From: Dactylorhiza incarnata
Lineage: Eukaryota > Streptophyta > Magnoliopsida > Asparagales > Orchidaceae
DNA: 64,000 bases
Assembly (NCBI GenBank): GCA_033032865.1
Contig: JAWHQI010000524.1
Location: 496,001-560,000, forward strand
Direction of reading: 5' to 3'
Notes under the pieces: model-generated
Databases searched by the model: none
What the model was told of the DNA's origin: nothing
The model's input: only the letters and a program-made list of their open reading frames with translations
Program-made: the position numbers and the translations under genes
Part shown: positions 31,925 to 42,776 of the stretch, one piece after another
Position numbering within the stretch: the first letter of the stretch is position 1
Layout: every line of letters starts with the position of its first letter

Positions 31925-32365
31925 ATACTGATGTAAGCCCCCACGACAAATGTCGCCCACACGATAAATATTGCCACCCACGACAAATGTCATCACCCAC
32001 GACAAATGTCGCCACCCACGACAAATGCAGCCACCACGACAAATGTCATCCCCACGACAATTGTCACCCCCACAACAAATGTTGCCGCCCATGACAAATG
32101 TCGCCCCCACGACATTTGTCGCCCCCCCCCCCCCGACAAATGTCGCTCACACGATAAATGTTGCCACCCACGACAAATGTCATCACCCACGACAAATGTC
32201 GCCACCCACGACAAATGCAGCCACCACGACAAATGTCATCCCCACGACAATTGTCACCCCCACGACAAATGTTGCCGCCCATGACAAATGTCGCCCCCAC
32301 GACATTTGTCGCCCCCACGACAAATGTCGCCCCTACGACAAATGTCGCCCCTACGACAAATGTAG
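31925..32365. repeat. CCCACGACAAATGTCG minisatellite with higher-order period
   Basis: About 24 units of 16-20 bp (consensus CCCACGACAAATGTCGCC) are present. The arms CGACA and TGTCG make each unit nearly palindromic. A block of about ten units (31940-32128) is repeated as a whole at 32131-32318, with a period of about 190 bp. The join is a run of 12-13 C (32123-32134). Frames through this region encode only the repeat (Cys-Arg-Gly-Gly or Thr-Thr-Asn-Val type) and are not genes. Confidence 0.9.
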
Positions 32366-33276
32366 CCTTGGATCGGGCTGGAGGCCCGTGCCTGTCACTC
32401 GTATATATATTAGGCTGCCATTATTCTTGGTGCTAGATTCCTTTTGCTCTCACTTTTGAGCTGTTTCTTCTGAATCTATGTTATTTGTTTGTCCTTACCT
32501 TATTTTTTAATTGCTCATACCCTCATTTTTTCATGATAACCTTAACTCTTTCTTTAGTATTGTGCTGCTTTTCTTGCCCCTTTGGGCTGAGGCATTCTTT
32601 TCTTTGAATGCCTCAGGTTCAGGTCTGTAGCTGTCGGAGGTGGTTGAGCGGAGTCTTGTTGTCCCTGGTGGTGGCTTCCTTCCTTCCCTCCTTAGTGAGG
32701 GGCTGCCTTCTGGTGGTTGTAGTGGTTTGTTTGCCTAAGGGTTTGTTGGCACCCATAGTGTTCTCTTGTTGAATTCTGCTTTCTTGATATTATGTTATTA
32801 CTTCTTACTGTGCATGAAGTATTGCTCTTTGGGAAAGTTTTATGTTAGGATGCATGAGTTATTTTATTTATATAAAATGTCATTCTTGCATAGCATGATT
32901 TTAAGTAAATGTCACATACTTTGAAGATCGTAGAAAATCCTTTCTTTACTTATACTAAATTAGAGATGTGCATATAATTGCTGAAATGTTTGATCTTCAT
33001 GCTCATGTAGGATAAAATGAACCTATTTTTCCGCTGCGTGTGTATAGTTTTCTACTGGTGGACTAGTTGATCCACCGGATCGAGGGACACGGTCCTAAGC
33101 TAAAAATGTAAATCTCTTTTTAACTCAATCATATTTATGTCTTTTATAAAATATTCGTAAGGAGTGTTTGCCTGAGCGTTTGTAGTTGTCGCATGCATGA
33201 TGTGGCATCATAACGAGTATTTTCCTCTTGCTCTGATAATATTTATTAAATTCATGGGAAAATGCGGGTTGTGACA
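32366..33276 (+). mobile_element. 3' part of the 5' LTR of the gag-only element
   Basis: A TATA-like 'cgtatatatattagg' lies at about 32400-32414. The segment ends 'gcgggttgtgACA' at 33276, directly followed by a primer-binding site. The LTR start TGTAACGCC expected from the 3' LTR (42777) is not found upstream, so the 5' side is missing or has diverged. The minisatellite just upstream probably belongs to the LTR. Confidence 0.65.
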
Positions 33277-33292
33277 GTTGGAATCAAAGGGA
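33277..33292 (+). promoter_or_regulatory. Primer-binding site of gag-only element
   Basis: 'gttggaatcaaaggga' follows the LTR end and resembles TTGGTATCAGAGC with two or three changes. Confidence 0.65.
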
Positions 33293-33973
33293 GGTTGTCC
33301 GGGTTACTGGGATAGTCTGGTTGGCCCGGTTAACCTCCTGGTGAGAATCGTTATTCATTGCATACACACACTGAAGGGTCATCCGTATGTCTTGGTTGAA
33401 GCATGAACACTACACTCATGACATGATAAGAAGTATACGAGGCATATTATGTAGTATGAGATGCATAATATGTGTCTGTATATGGATCCTCATAGGTGAC
33501 AACATGCGACGGTTATGTAGTATGAGATGCATAACTTAGGTCGCATGCGTGTCCATTAGATTTTCTTTTTCGTTATATGCGGTAATATGTAGTATGGGAT
33601 GCATAAGATCGCATGTGTACGCCGCTCGTATCATACATTAAGGCTTTTCTTAGAATGCATAGCACAACATGCACATCATAACATAGCATTAGCACACTGC
33701 CAAGTTAAAGATATACATGATGAAGCTCGTACACACATGATTTGAAATAAAATTTTGGCATTCATGCATTTATATTATATGCACATGAGTCAGTAGGATG
33801 ATGGTATATCATCTTATGGTAAGCATAGCATCATTTCATAAATCCCAAGAGCAAGTAGCAGCAAGAGCAAGTGTTTACGCTTTTCTGTTTGGTTCAAGTT
33901 AAATAATTCTAGTAGTCTAGCGAATGTATGTCAAGCTAGGTATTGATGTGGTGATCGTTGATATTCGTAGAAG
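33293..33973 (+). other. 5' untranslated region of gag-only element
   Basis: This non-coding leader lies between primer-binding site and gag. 'gtagtatgrgatgcataa' is repeated four times (about 33450, 33513, 33587 and neighbours), spaced by roughly 60-70 bp, within a region of 'gcatcatac'-type motifs. Confidence 0.55.
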
Positions 33974-34754
33974 ATGGCTCCGAAGCATTACCCGTTGAGG
34001 TTGACTCCCCAGTCAGAGGGTGAGTCTTCAGGTGCGCGCAGTGAGGCAGTGATTGAGGAGCTGCGTTAGAATAACGAGTTGCTGACAAGGCAAATGGTCG
34101 CGATGCAGACTCAGATTCAGACATTGTTGACAGCCACTTTAGCGCAGCAACCTAGGGTACAAGATCGGACTGTACCTGATCCTCCTGCTCCACTTGTGCC
34201 TCCTGCTCAGTTGCCGCCAGAGATGAATTTTAACTCTCATTTTCAGTGCCTAGGTCCTCCTACCTATGATGGGAAGGCTGATTTTATGTTATTGGATGAT
34301 TGGATTATAGCTATAGAGGAGATGTTTTATTATTCCGGGATTTCTGCGAACCAGAAGGTGATGGTGGCCGCTTACCAGTTAAAGGGCCTTGCTAAAGCTT
34401 GGTGGATCCGAGAGAAAGAGACCCTCACCGGGGGGTGCTCATGGGAAGAGTTCAAGGTGATGCTGCGGAAGAAGTTCCTGCCTTTGGTCGAGCAAGACAG
34501 ATTGATGAATAATTTTCTGCATTTGAAGCAGCGACAACTTTCAGTTGGCGAATATTAGATAGAGTTCAGCAAGTTGAGCAGGTTTGCTCCGGAGTTGGTC
34601 TCCACTGAGGCAGGTAGAGTTAAACGCTTTCTAGGTGGTCTTAGGAGTGATATCCAGCAGTGAGCTAGTGCTTACAGGTCTGAAAGTTATGCAGACGTGG
34701 TTGAAGCTGCCTTGAAAGTAGAGGCTATTGATATTGCAAAGAATCGTGGGTTGA
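33974..34754 (+). pseudogene. Gag, N-terminal two-thirds, of gag-only (TR-GAG) element
   Basis: The frame starts 'MAPKHYPLRLTPQSEGE' at 33974 and runs into a coiled N-terminal segment and the Gypsy gag core ('PPTYDGKADFMLLDDWI', 'AAYQLKGLAKAWW', 'MNNFLHLKQRQLSVGEY'). It can be followed past 34556 ('FSKLSRFAPELVS') and 34660 to 34754, where another retrotransposon is inserted. In-frame stops at about 34067 (TAG), 34556 (TAG) and 34661 (TGA) break it. All three can be explained by single C-to-T or G-to-T changes. The reading frame continues exactly across the insertion at 42164. Confidence 0.85.
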
Positions 34755-35969
34755 TGATGCATCCTGCGCGGCATCTAGTTTTATTTACGCATTTTATTTA
34801 CTCTATGTATTCTTGTTTACACATCAGCTTGTGTTTTACGGCATATCGGTCTGACCACCCGATAAGACCCTTAATAAATGGTCCAGTAATTTTAGGAGTT
34901 AGGACATTAGCGGCAAGCCCAAAATTACGCAGGAGACACTTAAATCATTTAAAATAACAATCAATTTCGAAATTCATTTTTGAACTCAAAAATCCTCCAT
35001 TAAAAATATTCATTTTATTTGGCATCCCCATTTAGAAATCCAGCCAACATTATTTTGGCAATTCCAGTCAACGTTATTTGGCAGCCCCATTTAGAATTTC
35101 AGCCCCATTTAGAAATCCAGCCAACGTTATTTGGCAGCCCATTAAGAAATCCAAATAACGTTATTTTGGAAATTTCAACTATTAGCTCATTTGGATTTCT
35201 TCCTTAAAAAACAAATCCTTTCCCCTTTTTATCTACCAGACGGAAATAGACAAGGAGGCTGAAAATAATCGTGGAGAACATCATCTCGTTCTTCCACGAA
35301 ACTGGCCAACCCTCCTCCGCCACTCTCCTCTCCAGCCCCGGCGTCCATAGCTGAGTCCCGACCTCCTCTTCGTACCTCCCAGCGTGAAGCCCGCTCCGAC
35401 AACCTCTGTAGGCGTCGACGACGAAACACCCTTCCGCCAGGTCGCCGCGGGTCGCCGTTCACGCCAACGTTGAACCCGGGATAAGGCGCCGCATCGAATC
35501 GATTGACGTCGACCACGACATATCCTCCGTCAATCAGTCGACGTGAACCGCCACCATCTCCCTGTGAACTCCGGATTTGGGAAGGATTTATTCTTCCTTG
35601 GTAACTTTCTAGTACCCTTGCTCCTTTTGAATTAGCCTAAATTTATGTGTCCTTCTAAATAATTTTTGGGCTTGCCGTGCGTTCTCACTGCTATCATTTA
35701 CTGTTTACTCATTTATTTCATAAGTTATTATTTGTGGTTGCTTGTGGTGGAAATTATCCTAACGTAGAGGAATCAAGTCCATGCGAACTCCAAAGAGAAC
35801 GACCCGAGCGAAATTACGAATCTCTTAAGGTTCAAAGTGACGAGAAGATTTTGCGCGCGAACTTGACTTGGTCGCTCGACCGATCTCATTAATTTTCTAT
35901 AAAATTAAAAAAAAAAAAGGTTTAATTTAATTCTTAAAACTGTCCGACATTCTACATCAGTTTACATCA
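34755..35969 (+). repeat. 5' LTR of nested chromovirus
   Basis: This LTR is about 1215 bp. The interior has a repeated 'catttagaaatccagccaac' motif near 35030-35125 and a GC-rich block at 35250-35560 whose minus-strand frame (95 codons) also occurs in the other LTR. I treat that frame as non-coding, since it is simply duplicated with the LTR. Confidence 0.92.
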
Positions 35970-35982
35970 GTTTACATCAGTT

Positions 35983-35996
35983 TTGTATCAGAGGGG
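35983..35996 (+). promoter_or_regulatory. Primer-binding site of nested chromovirus
   Basis: 'ttgtatcagagggg' lies just downstream of the 5' LTR, one or two mismatches from the initiator-Met tRNA complement. Confidence 0.75.
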
Positions 35997-36344
35997 TTTG
36001 ATTCGCTTCTATCGCCAATCAAGCGATCCGATTTTTTTTTAAAATAATAATAATAATAATATATATATATTTTTAATATAATCTTTTTAAGAAATTTATT
36101 TCCCCTTTTCATTTCAAAATCTTTTTGCTTTCTTTAAAAAAAAAATTTGTTTTATACCCGCTCGGGTAAAATCTCATTTAAAAAAAAAAAAAATTATAAA
36201 ATAACCTTCTAATATTTTGTTTCTTTGTCCGAAAATTAAAATTATTTTTTTTAGAAAATTAAAATCAATTTAAAAAAAAAGGATAAGCGTGTCGATAATT
36301 TAGAAACTAGTGTTGGGGACTCACCCCAACGAATCAATGAACTA

Positions 36345-36924
36345 ATGAAAGTCGTAGAGACTATCACCACGGGTATGAGTAGTGTCACACACGTTATGAA
36401 TGGGTTGCGTACTTCGGTTAATAATATCGAAGCCACCATACACATAAACCGCGCGCCTGTGAACGAAGTAAACCTGAACCCTAGGCCGCTAGAGCTTGCA
36501 CAACCTGAGCCCGAACCGGAACCCGAGCCACGAGACGAACCCCATGACCGTCCTCGTTGGGATATGGGACGTCGGTGATTTTGAAGGGTACTCAGAGCCC
36601 GAACGTTGTTTAGATTGGTGTGCCAGGATGGACCGCTACTTGGCTTGGAAGCAAATGCCCCGAGCTAGGCAGGTTGAGTACGCCACTATGAGACTTAAAG
36701 GTCCCGCGTTAGTTTGGTGGGAACAAATAGAGCGAACTAGGTTTAATTTAGGCATGCCACCTATCACTACATGGGCAGAATTTAAAGAACAAATTCGAAA
36801 ACGGTATGTGCCTCCTGATTACGTGCAAACCATATATCGTAGGTTCCACAATCTGAGACAAGATAAGTCAACAGTAGACGAGTATACGAACGAGTTCCTA
36901 GTACTCCAGTCTCGCCTCAATCTC
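36345..36924 (+). pseudogene. Gag of nested chromovirus, frameshifted
   Basis: The N-terminal part (36345-36575, with a 'PEPEPEPEPRDEP' run) is in one frame. The gag core (from about 36560, 'LDWCARMDRYLAWKQMP', 'MRLKGPALVWWEQIERTR', 'YVPPDYVQTIYRRFHNLRQ') is in another, so one indel lies near 36560-36575. The core frame is the same as that of pol. Between them, in-frame TGA codons occur at about 36925 and 36952. Both sit where CGA would give a normal reading, which fits deamination of methylated CpG. Confidence 0.85.
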
Positions 36925-37119
36925 TGAGAGGACGATGACATGGTTGTCTCTTGATATCTGAACGGATTACGATATTCCATTAGAGATCAACTGGAGTTAT
37001 TTGACTATAAGGACTTAGGAGAAGTTTCGAGTCGCGCACGTAGAGTCGAGGCCTCGCAGAAGAGGACAACTGGGTTTAGGTCTACAGATAGACCGCCATC
37101 TACTCACACTTCCACTCCG

Positions 37120-40100
37120 GTGACTAGGACTGCCGGACCCCCTCGTCCAGCTTTGCCCCCGAGCACTCCTGCCTTACCCACCACATCCACTAGAGGCAAG
37201 GAGATTGTCGGCACTAGACCACAGGCTGGCACCTTTAGATGTTTCAAGTGTATGGAGCCGGGACATAAATCTTCTGAGTGCCCGCGACGCCACTTCGTCG
37301 CTGTCATTGATTCTGAGAGTGGGTCAGAACCTAAGTATGGGGTCTTCCTTAGTGACTCTCATCCTGATCCGACTCCTGAGCCCGAGTTAGAGAGTGAGTA
37401 CGAAGTTGAGGGAGAACAACCTGAACAATTAGTATGTGTTCTCCAACATAGCCTCTTAACTCCTAAGGCTCCCACTGACGACGAGTGGTTGAGGAACAAT
37501 ATTTTTCGTACGACCGCACGCATCCAGGGGCAATTTTGCTCCATCATTATAGATAGCGGTAGTATGGAGAACTTTGTTTCTCAGCGTATGGTGGATAAGT
37601 TGAAATTAAAGTCACAACCCCTAGGAAAACCCTATAGTTTGTCATGGGTCACTAGCAGCACGACCATCCCTATTACCCATCAGTGTCTCGTAGAGTTTTC
37701 CATAGGTAGCACTTATCACGATGTGGTTTGGTGTCACGTTGCGACCCTTGAGGTTTGTTATATCTTACTAGGACGACCCTGGCAGTACGATAGACATGTC
37801 ATTCACGATGGTGCAAAGAACTCTCACTCCTTTGAGCGCAATGGGCGCAAGATTGTTCTTCTCCCCCAGAAGAATAGTCTCATTCCTAGAGCCCTTGAGA
37901 GGTCTGCCCACCCTTCTAGCACCGTATCTGCGATATCCTTTCCCTCCGCCACCCTGCTACTGACTGGGCCACAATTCCAGGAGGAGATGAAGGATAGTGA
38001 CGCAGTTTACCTGTTATCCGGTATTGACTCAACTCCCACCACAATTGATATCCCTAGTACAGTGCAACCCCTTATTGATGAATTCTCTGAGATTATGCCG
38101 GAGGAGTTGCCCGATCAGCTTCCCCCGATGAGGGACATTCAGCACTGTATCGACCTGATGCCAGGAGTTAGCTTACCTCACCTTTCCCATTACCGTATGA
38201 GTCCGAAAGAGCATGAGGAACTCCATAGGCAGGTGACCGAGTTGATTTCGAAGGGTCACGTTAGGGAGAGTATGAGTCCATGCGCCGTCCCCGCATTATT
38301 AGTTCCTAAGAAAGATGGGACTTGGCGCATGTGTGTCGATAGCAGAGCGATAAACAAAATTACTATTAAATATCGTTTTCCCATCCCCCGTTTGGACGAT
38401 ATGTTGGATATGCTTAGTGGATCCCGTGTCTTTTCAAAGATTGATCTAAAGAGTGGATACCACCAGATTAGGATTCAACCCGGGGATGAGTGGAAGACTG
38501 CGTTTAAGACTAAGGAAGGATTATACGAGTGGCTAGTGATGCCTTTTGGTCTCTCCAATGCTCCCAACAAATTCATGCGAGTGATGAATCAAGTGCTTAG
38601 GCCACTCATAGGAGTTTGCGTAGTGGTGTACTTTGACGATATTTTGATATATAGTCTTGATCCTGATCAGCACTTAATTCATCTTAAGCAGGTATTAGAG
38701 ATCCTTCGCATAAACAAACTCTATATAAATTTGAAGAAGTGCACATTTCTGACTGACAACCTGACCTTCTTAGGATATATTGTTTCATCTGATGGTATTA
38801 AGGTCGATAGAGAGAAGGTCAAGGCGATAGAATTTTGGCCTAGCCCTAGGACGATTACTGAGGCTCGAGGATTTCATGGGCTAGCGTCTTTTTATAGGAG
38901 ATTTATACGAAACTTTAGTACCTTGATCGCACCTGTGACTGACTGTCTGAAGAAAGGTACATTTATATGGACGATTGAAGCTGAACGATCATTTATTCTC
39001 GTTAAAGAGAAGCTTACGAGTGCACCTGTTTTAGCACTCCCTGATTTCGAGAAAATATTTGAGGTTGACTATGACGCGTCCATTATAGGGATTGGAGCCG
39101 TTTTGAGTCAGGAGGGTCGACCCATAGCATTCTTTAGTGAGAAGCTGAACGAGGCGAAGACTAGATATTCCACCTATGACATAGAGTTTTACGCTATCGT
39201 TCAGGCTCTCCGTCATTGGAGACACTACCTGATTCAGCGCGAGTTTGTGCTGAATACCGATCACGAAGCATTGAAGCATCTGAACTCCCAGAAGGAGATC
39301 AGACGTCATGCCAAGTGGGCTGCTTACCTGCAGGAGTTCACTTTTCATTTGAAGCACAAACCTGGTGTCACGAACCGAGTAGCCGGCGCCCTTAGTCGTC
39401 GCACACACTTACTAGTTACATTACAACCTTGTATTACTGATTTGGATTCCCAACGTGATCTTTACGCCACAGATCCTTACTTTGGAGATATATGGAGTTC
39501 ATGTAGCCATACTGGGACTGGCCCCACCACTCAGTACGTCATGAGCGAAGGTTATCTATTTAGAGGCACACGACTTTGTATTTGCAAGGGTTCACTACGA
39601 GAGACCTTACTTAGGGAACTTCACTCATCTGGGCTAGGAGGACACGTAGGGCAATCCAAGCTATTAGATCTCGCTAGTTCCCGATATTATTGGCCCAAGA
39701 TGAAACAAGACATTATCGATCTCATTAGGCACTGCACGACCTGTCAGCTTTATAAGGGGCACACCCAGAACACTGGATTATACACCCCCTTACCTGTACC
39801 TGAGAGACTGTGGGACGACATTTCTATGGACTTTGTGGTAGGACTCCCTCGCACTAAGAGGAAGGTCGATTCTGTTTTCGTGGTCGTAGACCGGTTCTCT
39901 AAGATGGCGCATTTTATACCATGCAGGAAAACTTCTAGTGCCGTACATGTAGCTGAGATATTTTTTCGAGAGGTTGTACGTTTACATGGGATCCCTAAAT
40001 CTATTACATCTGATAGGGATACGCGGTTTATGGGGTACTTCTGGAAAACATTATGGGGTCGTTTGGGCACCAAACTAGAGTTTAGCAGCGCATATCATCC

Positions 40101-40872
40101 TCAGACCGACGGACAGACCGAGGTCGTTAATAGAAGTTTGGGCGATCTTCTTAGGTGTTTATCTGGGGAGAATCCGAAGCAATGGGATATTATAATACCA
40201 CAAGCAGAATTCGCATTTAATAACTCTATTAACCGCTCTACTAATAAATCTCCTTTCGAGATTGTTTATGGGTTCTCCATACCCCAGCTGCTTGACCGCC
40301 ACTCACTTCCATCTCATGAACGTATTTCCGTTGATGCGCAAGCTCATATAAATTATTTAAAGGAATTACATAAAAATATTGCTAATAAATTGCGAGCTAC
40401 TTCCGAAAAATATAAATCCATGGCCGATCGTCATCGCCGGGCGTTGTACTTTTCGGAAGGAGATTGAGTTTTTGCTTATTTCAGGAAGCAGAGATTCAGT
40501 CCGGGTACGTATCATAAGCTACAGCAGAGAAAGTTTGGTCCTTTCCAAGTCCGAAAGCGCATAGGTGAGAATGCCTACCTTCTAGATTTGCCCGTTGAAT
40601 TCGGTACTTCACCGATATTTAACGTGGCTGATCTGACTCTATTCTATGGAGATCCGCCTAGTTCCAGCCCCAGCCCACCGGTTGCAGCGCCAGAGATACC
40701 GTCTGACTTGGCACCAGCACTGACACCTACTACAGAGGAGATTGACCAGGTACTTGATGTACGGGAGTTCCGCACTCGCCATGGGACATACCAGCGTTAC
40801 CTAGTCTCGTGGAAGGGACGGGACGTTACGGACAGCTCTTGGATCAGCACAGACGAACTACAACGACGATGA
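37120..40872 (+). pseudogene. Gag-Pol with chromodomain, one in-frame stop
   Basis: The frame from 37120 to 40464 is open for 1115 codons, meets TGA at 40465-40467, and continues in frame to 40872. Domains in order: CCHC knuckle 'CFKCMEPGHKSSEC' near residue 39; protease 'IIDSGSMENF' near 143; reverse transcriptase with 'YFDDIL' near 504; RNase H with 'NTDHEAL' near 712 and 'VAGALSRR' near 754, where relatives have ADALSRR, so an acidic residue is lost. Integrase follows, with zinc motif 'CTTCQLYKG' near 872 and D,D-35-E at about 903, 965 and 1001. After the stop come 'GPFQVRKRIGENAYLLDLP' and, at about 40738-40869, a chromodomain ('VLDVREF' ... 'YLVSWKGRDVTDSSWI'). The chromodomain identifies a chromovirus. 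Reina- or Galadriel-like is my guess from the post-integrase sequence. Confidence 0.93.
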
Positions 40873-40941
40873 CCAAATCTTTCTATTGCTAGCCTTTGTG
40901 AAGCCCTCGACGGGGTCGAGTTTTTTCAACCCCGGGAGAAT

Positions 40942-42158
40942 TGATGCATCCTGCGTGGCATCAAGTTTTATTTACGCATTTTATTTACTCTATGTATTCT
41001 TGTTTACGCATCAGCTTGTGTTTTACGGCATATCGGTCTGACCACCCGATAAGACCCTTAATAAATGGTCCAGTAATTTTAGGAGTTAGGACATTAGCGG
41101 CAAGCCCAAAATTACGCAGGAGACACTTAAATCATTTAAAATAATAATCAATTTCGAAATTCATTTTTGAACTCAAAAATCCTCCATTAAAAATATTCAT
41201 TTTATTTGGCATCCCCATTTAGAAATCCAGCCAACATTATTTTGGCAATTCCAGTCAACGTTATTTGGCAGCTCCATTTAGAATTTCAGCCCCATTTAGA
41301 AATCCAGCCAACGTTATTTGGCAGCCCATTAAGAAATCCAAATAACGTTATTTTGGAAATTTCAACTATTAGCTCATTTGGATTTCTTCCTTAAAAAACA
41401 AATCCCTTCCCCTTTTTATCTACCAGACGGAAATAGACAAGGAGGCTGAAAATAATCGTGGAGAACGTCATCTCGTTCTTCCACGAAACCAGCCAACCCT
41501 CCTCTGCCACTCTCCTCTCCAGCCCCGGCGTCCATAGCTGAGTCCCGACCTCCTCTTCGTACCTCCCAGCGTGAAGCCCGCTCCGACAACCTCTGTAGGC
41601 GTCGACGACGAAACACCCTTCCGCCAGGTCGCCGCGGGTCGCCGTTCACGCCAACGTTGAGCCCGGGATAAGGCGCCACATCGAATCGATTGACGTCGAC
41701 CACGACATATCCTCCGTCAATCAGTCGACGTGAACCGCCACCCTCTCCCTGGGAACTCCGGATTGGGGAAGGATTAATTCTTCCTTGGTAACTTTCTCGT
41801 ACCCTTGCTCCTTTTGAATTAGCCTTAAATTTATGTGTCCTAAATAATTTTTGGGCTTGCCGTGCGTTCTCACTGCTATCATTTACTGTTTACTCTTTAT
41901 TTCATAAGTTATTATTTGTGGTTGCTTGTGGTGGAAATTATCCTAACGTAGAGGAATCAAGTCCATGCGAACTCCAAAGAGAACGACCCGAGCGAAATTA
42001 CGAATCTCTTAAGGTTCAAAGTGACAAGAAGATTTTGCGCGTGAACTTGACTTGGTCGCTCGACCGATCTCATTAATTTTCTATAAAATTTAAAAAAATA
42101 AAATAAAGGTTTAATTTAATTCTTAAAACTGTCCGACATTCTACATTAGTTTACATCA
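40942..42158 (+). repeat. 3' LTR of nested chromovirus
   Basis: This LTR is about 1217 bp and is preceded by a weak purine tract 'ccccgggagaat'. It ends TTTACATCA and is followed by the target duplication GTTGA. Confidence 0.92.
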
Positions 42159-42163
42159 GTTGA

Positions 42164-42606
42164 TGATGAGGAAGGACAAGAGAAAGTTTGACGATAGTGG
42201 AAGCTCTCCGGCTGCCGACCTTGCTTCGAAGAAGGGGAGCAAGGAGGTGTATAGCTTCTGTGGACGTCCGGGCCATCCATTTGAAAAGTGTTTCAAGAGC
42301 TTGGGTGCTCAGAGGCAGTCTCAGGTGCAGGCGATCCAGGGTGCACCTAAGGGAGATCTTACTTGCACCTTTTGTCAAAAGAGTGGGCACGATGTTGCCA
42401 GTTGCTGGGCAAAAGTTAGGGCTTGTTTTCAATGCGGTCTGAGGGGGCATCTGAGGTATAAGTGCCCACAATCCCAGCCCGTGCTTCAGGCGGTCCCACT
42501 GCAGGCTTTACCGCCGCCGCCACAGCTTTTGGATAAGGGAAAGGTGAAGCTGAATGTGCCTACCAAGGAGGAGGCGCAGTCGTCTACCCAGGTGATCTCA
42601 GGTTAG
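42164..42606 (+). pseudogene. Gag C-terminal third with three zinc knuckles, gag-only element
   Basis: This resumes the frame broken at 34754. A Lys-rich linker is followed by three Cys/His knuckles: 'CGRPGHPFEKC' (first Cys is replaced in the C-x2-C pair, 'FCGRPGH'), 'CTFCQKSGHDVASC' and 'CFQCGLRGHLRYKC'. A Pro/Gln-rich tail follows and a stop at 42604-42606. No protease, reverse transcriptase or integrase follows; 170 bp later the 3' LTR begins. The family type is a Gypsy gag. Ending here makes the element a gag-only, non-autonomous retrotransposon (TR-GAG class) rather than a truncated autonomous one. Confidence 0.85.
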
Positions 42607-42757
42607 ATTTTTACCTAGTTGTTATATAATAGTTATGCGGTTAATAATTATGTATCGTTGCGCTTGTATTATTGAGTTTGCGGTAAAGAACCATCGTGCG
42701 CGCGTTCTTTCCGAGTCGGTGTTCCGCTTCGTGTTGTAAAGTTTCGAGGCGAAACTT

Positions 42758-42776
42758 TCTTTTAGGAGGGGTGGTT
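42758..42776 (+). promoter_or_regulatory. Polypurine tract of gag-only element
   Basis: 'ttttaggaggggtggt' immediately precedes TGTAACGCCCC at 42777, the right position to prime plus-strand synthesis. It confirms the LTR start. Confidence 0.8.

Larger units (their letters stand above)
34755..42158 (+). mobile_element. Complete chromovirus nested in the gag gene, target duplication GTTGA
   Basis: The LTRs at 34755-35969 and 40942-42158 begin TGATGCATCCTGCG and end TTTACATCA. The 5-bp duplication GTTGA is perfect (34750-34754 and 42159-42163). The interior carries gag, pol and a C-terminal chromodomain in the usual chromovirus order. Removing the element and one GTTGA restores the outer gag frame, which proves the order of insertion. 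The LTRs are about 1.2 kb with a small number of differences (for example GCGCGGCATCT versus GCGTGGCATCA). The 5' LTR end carries an extra 'gtttacatca'. Confidence 0.95.

Noticed and set aside
31925..32365. CRISPR-like look: short near-palindromic repeats at regular spacing
   Set aside because: There are no unique spacers. Units are directly adjacent, of variable length, in a plant retrotransposon LTR.
31904..32459. Several overlapping frames of 60-160 codons with Cys/Arg/Gly or Thr/Asn repeats
   Set aside because: They are translations of the minisatellite in all frames, open only because the unit lacks stops.
34755..35969. Minus-strand frame of 95 codons (35229-35516), also at 41416-41703
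   Set aside because: It lies wholly within the LTR and is duplicated with it. It is Arg/Gly-rich from GC-rich DNA, with no family resemblance.
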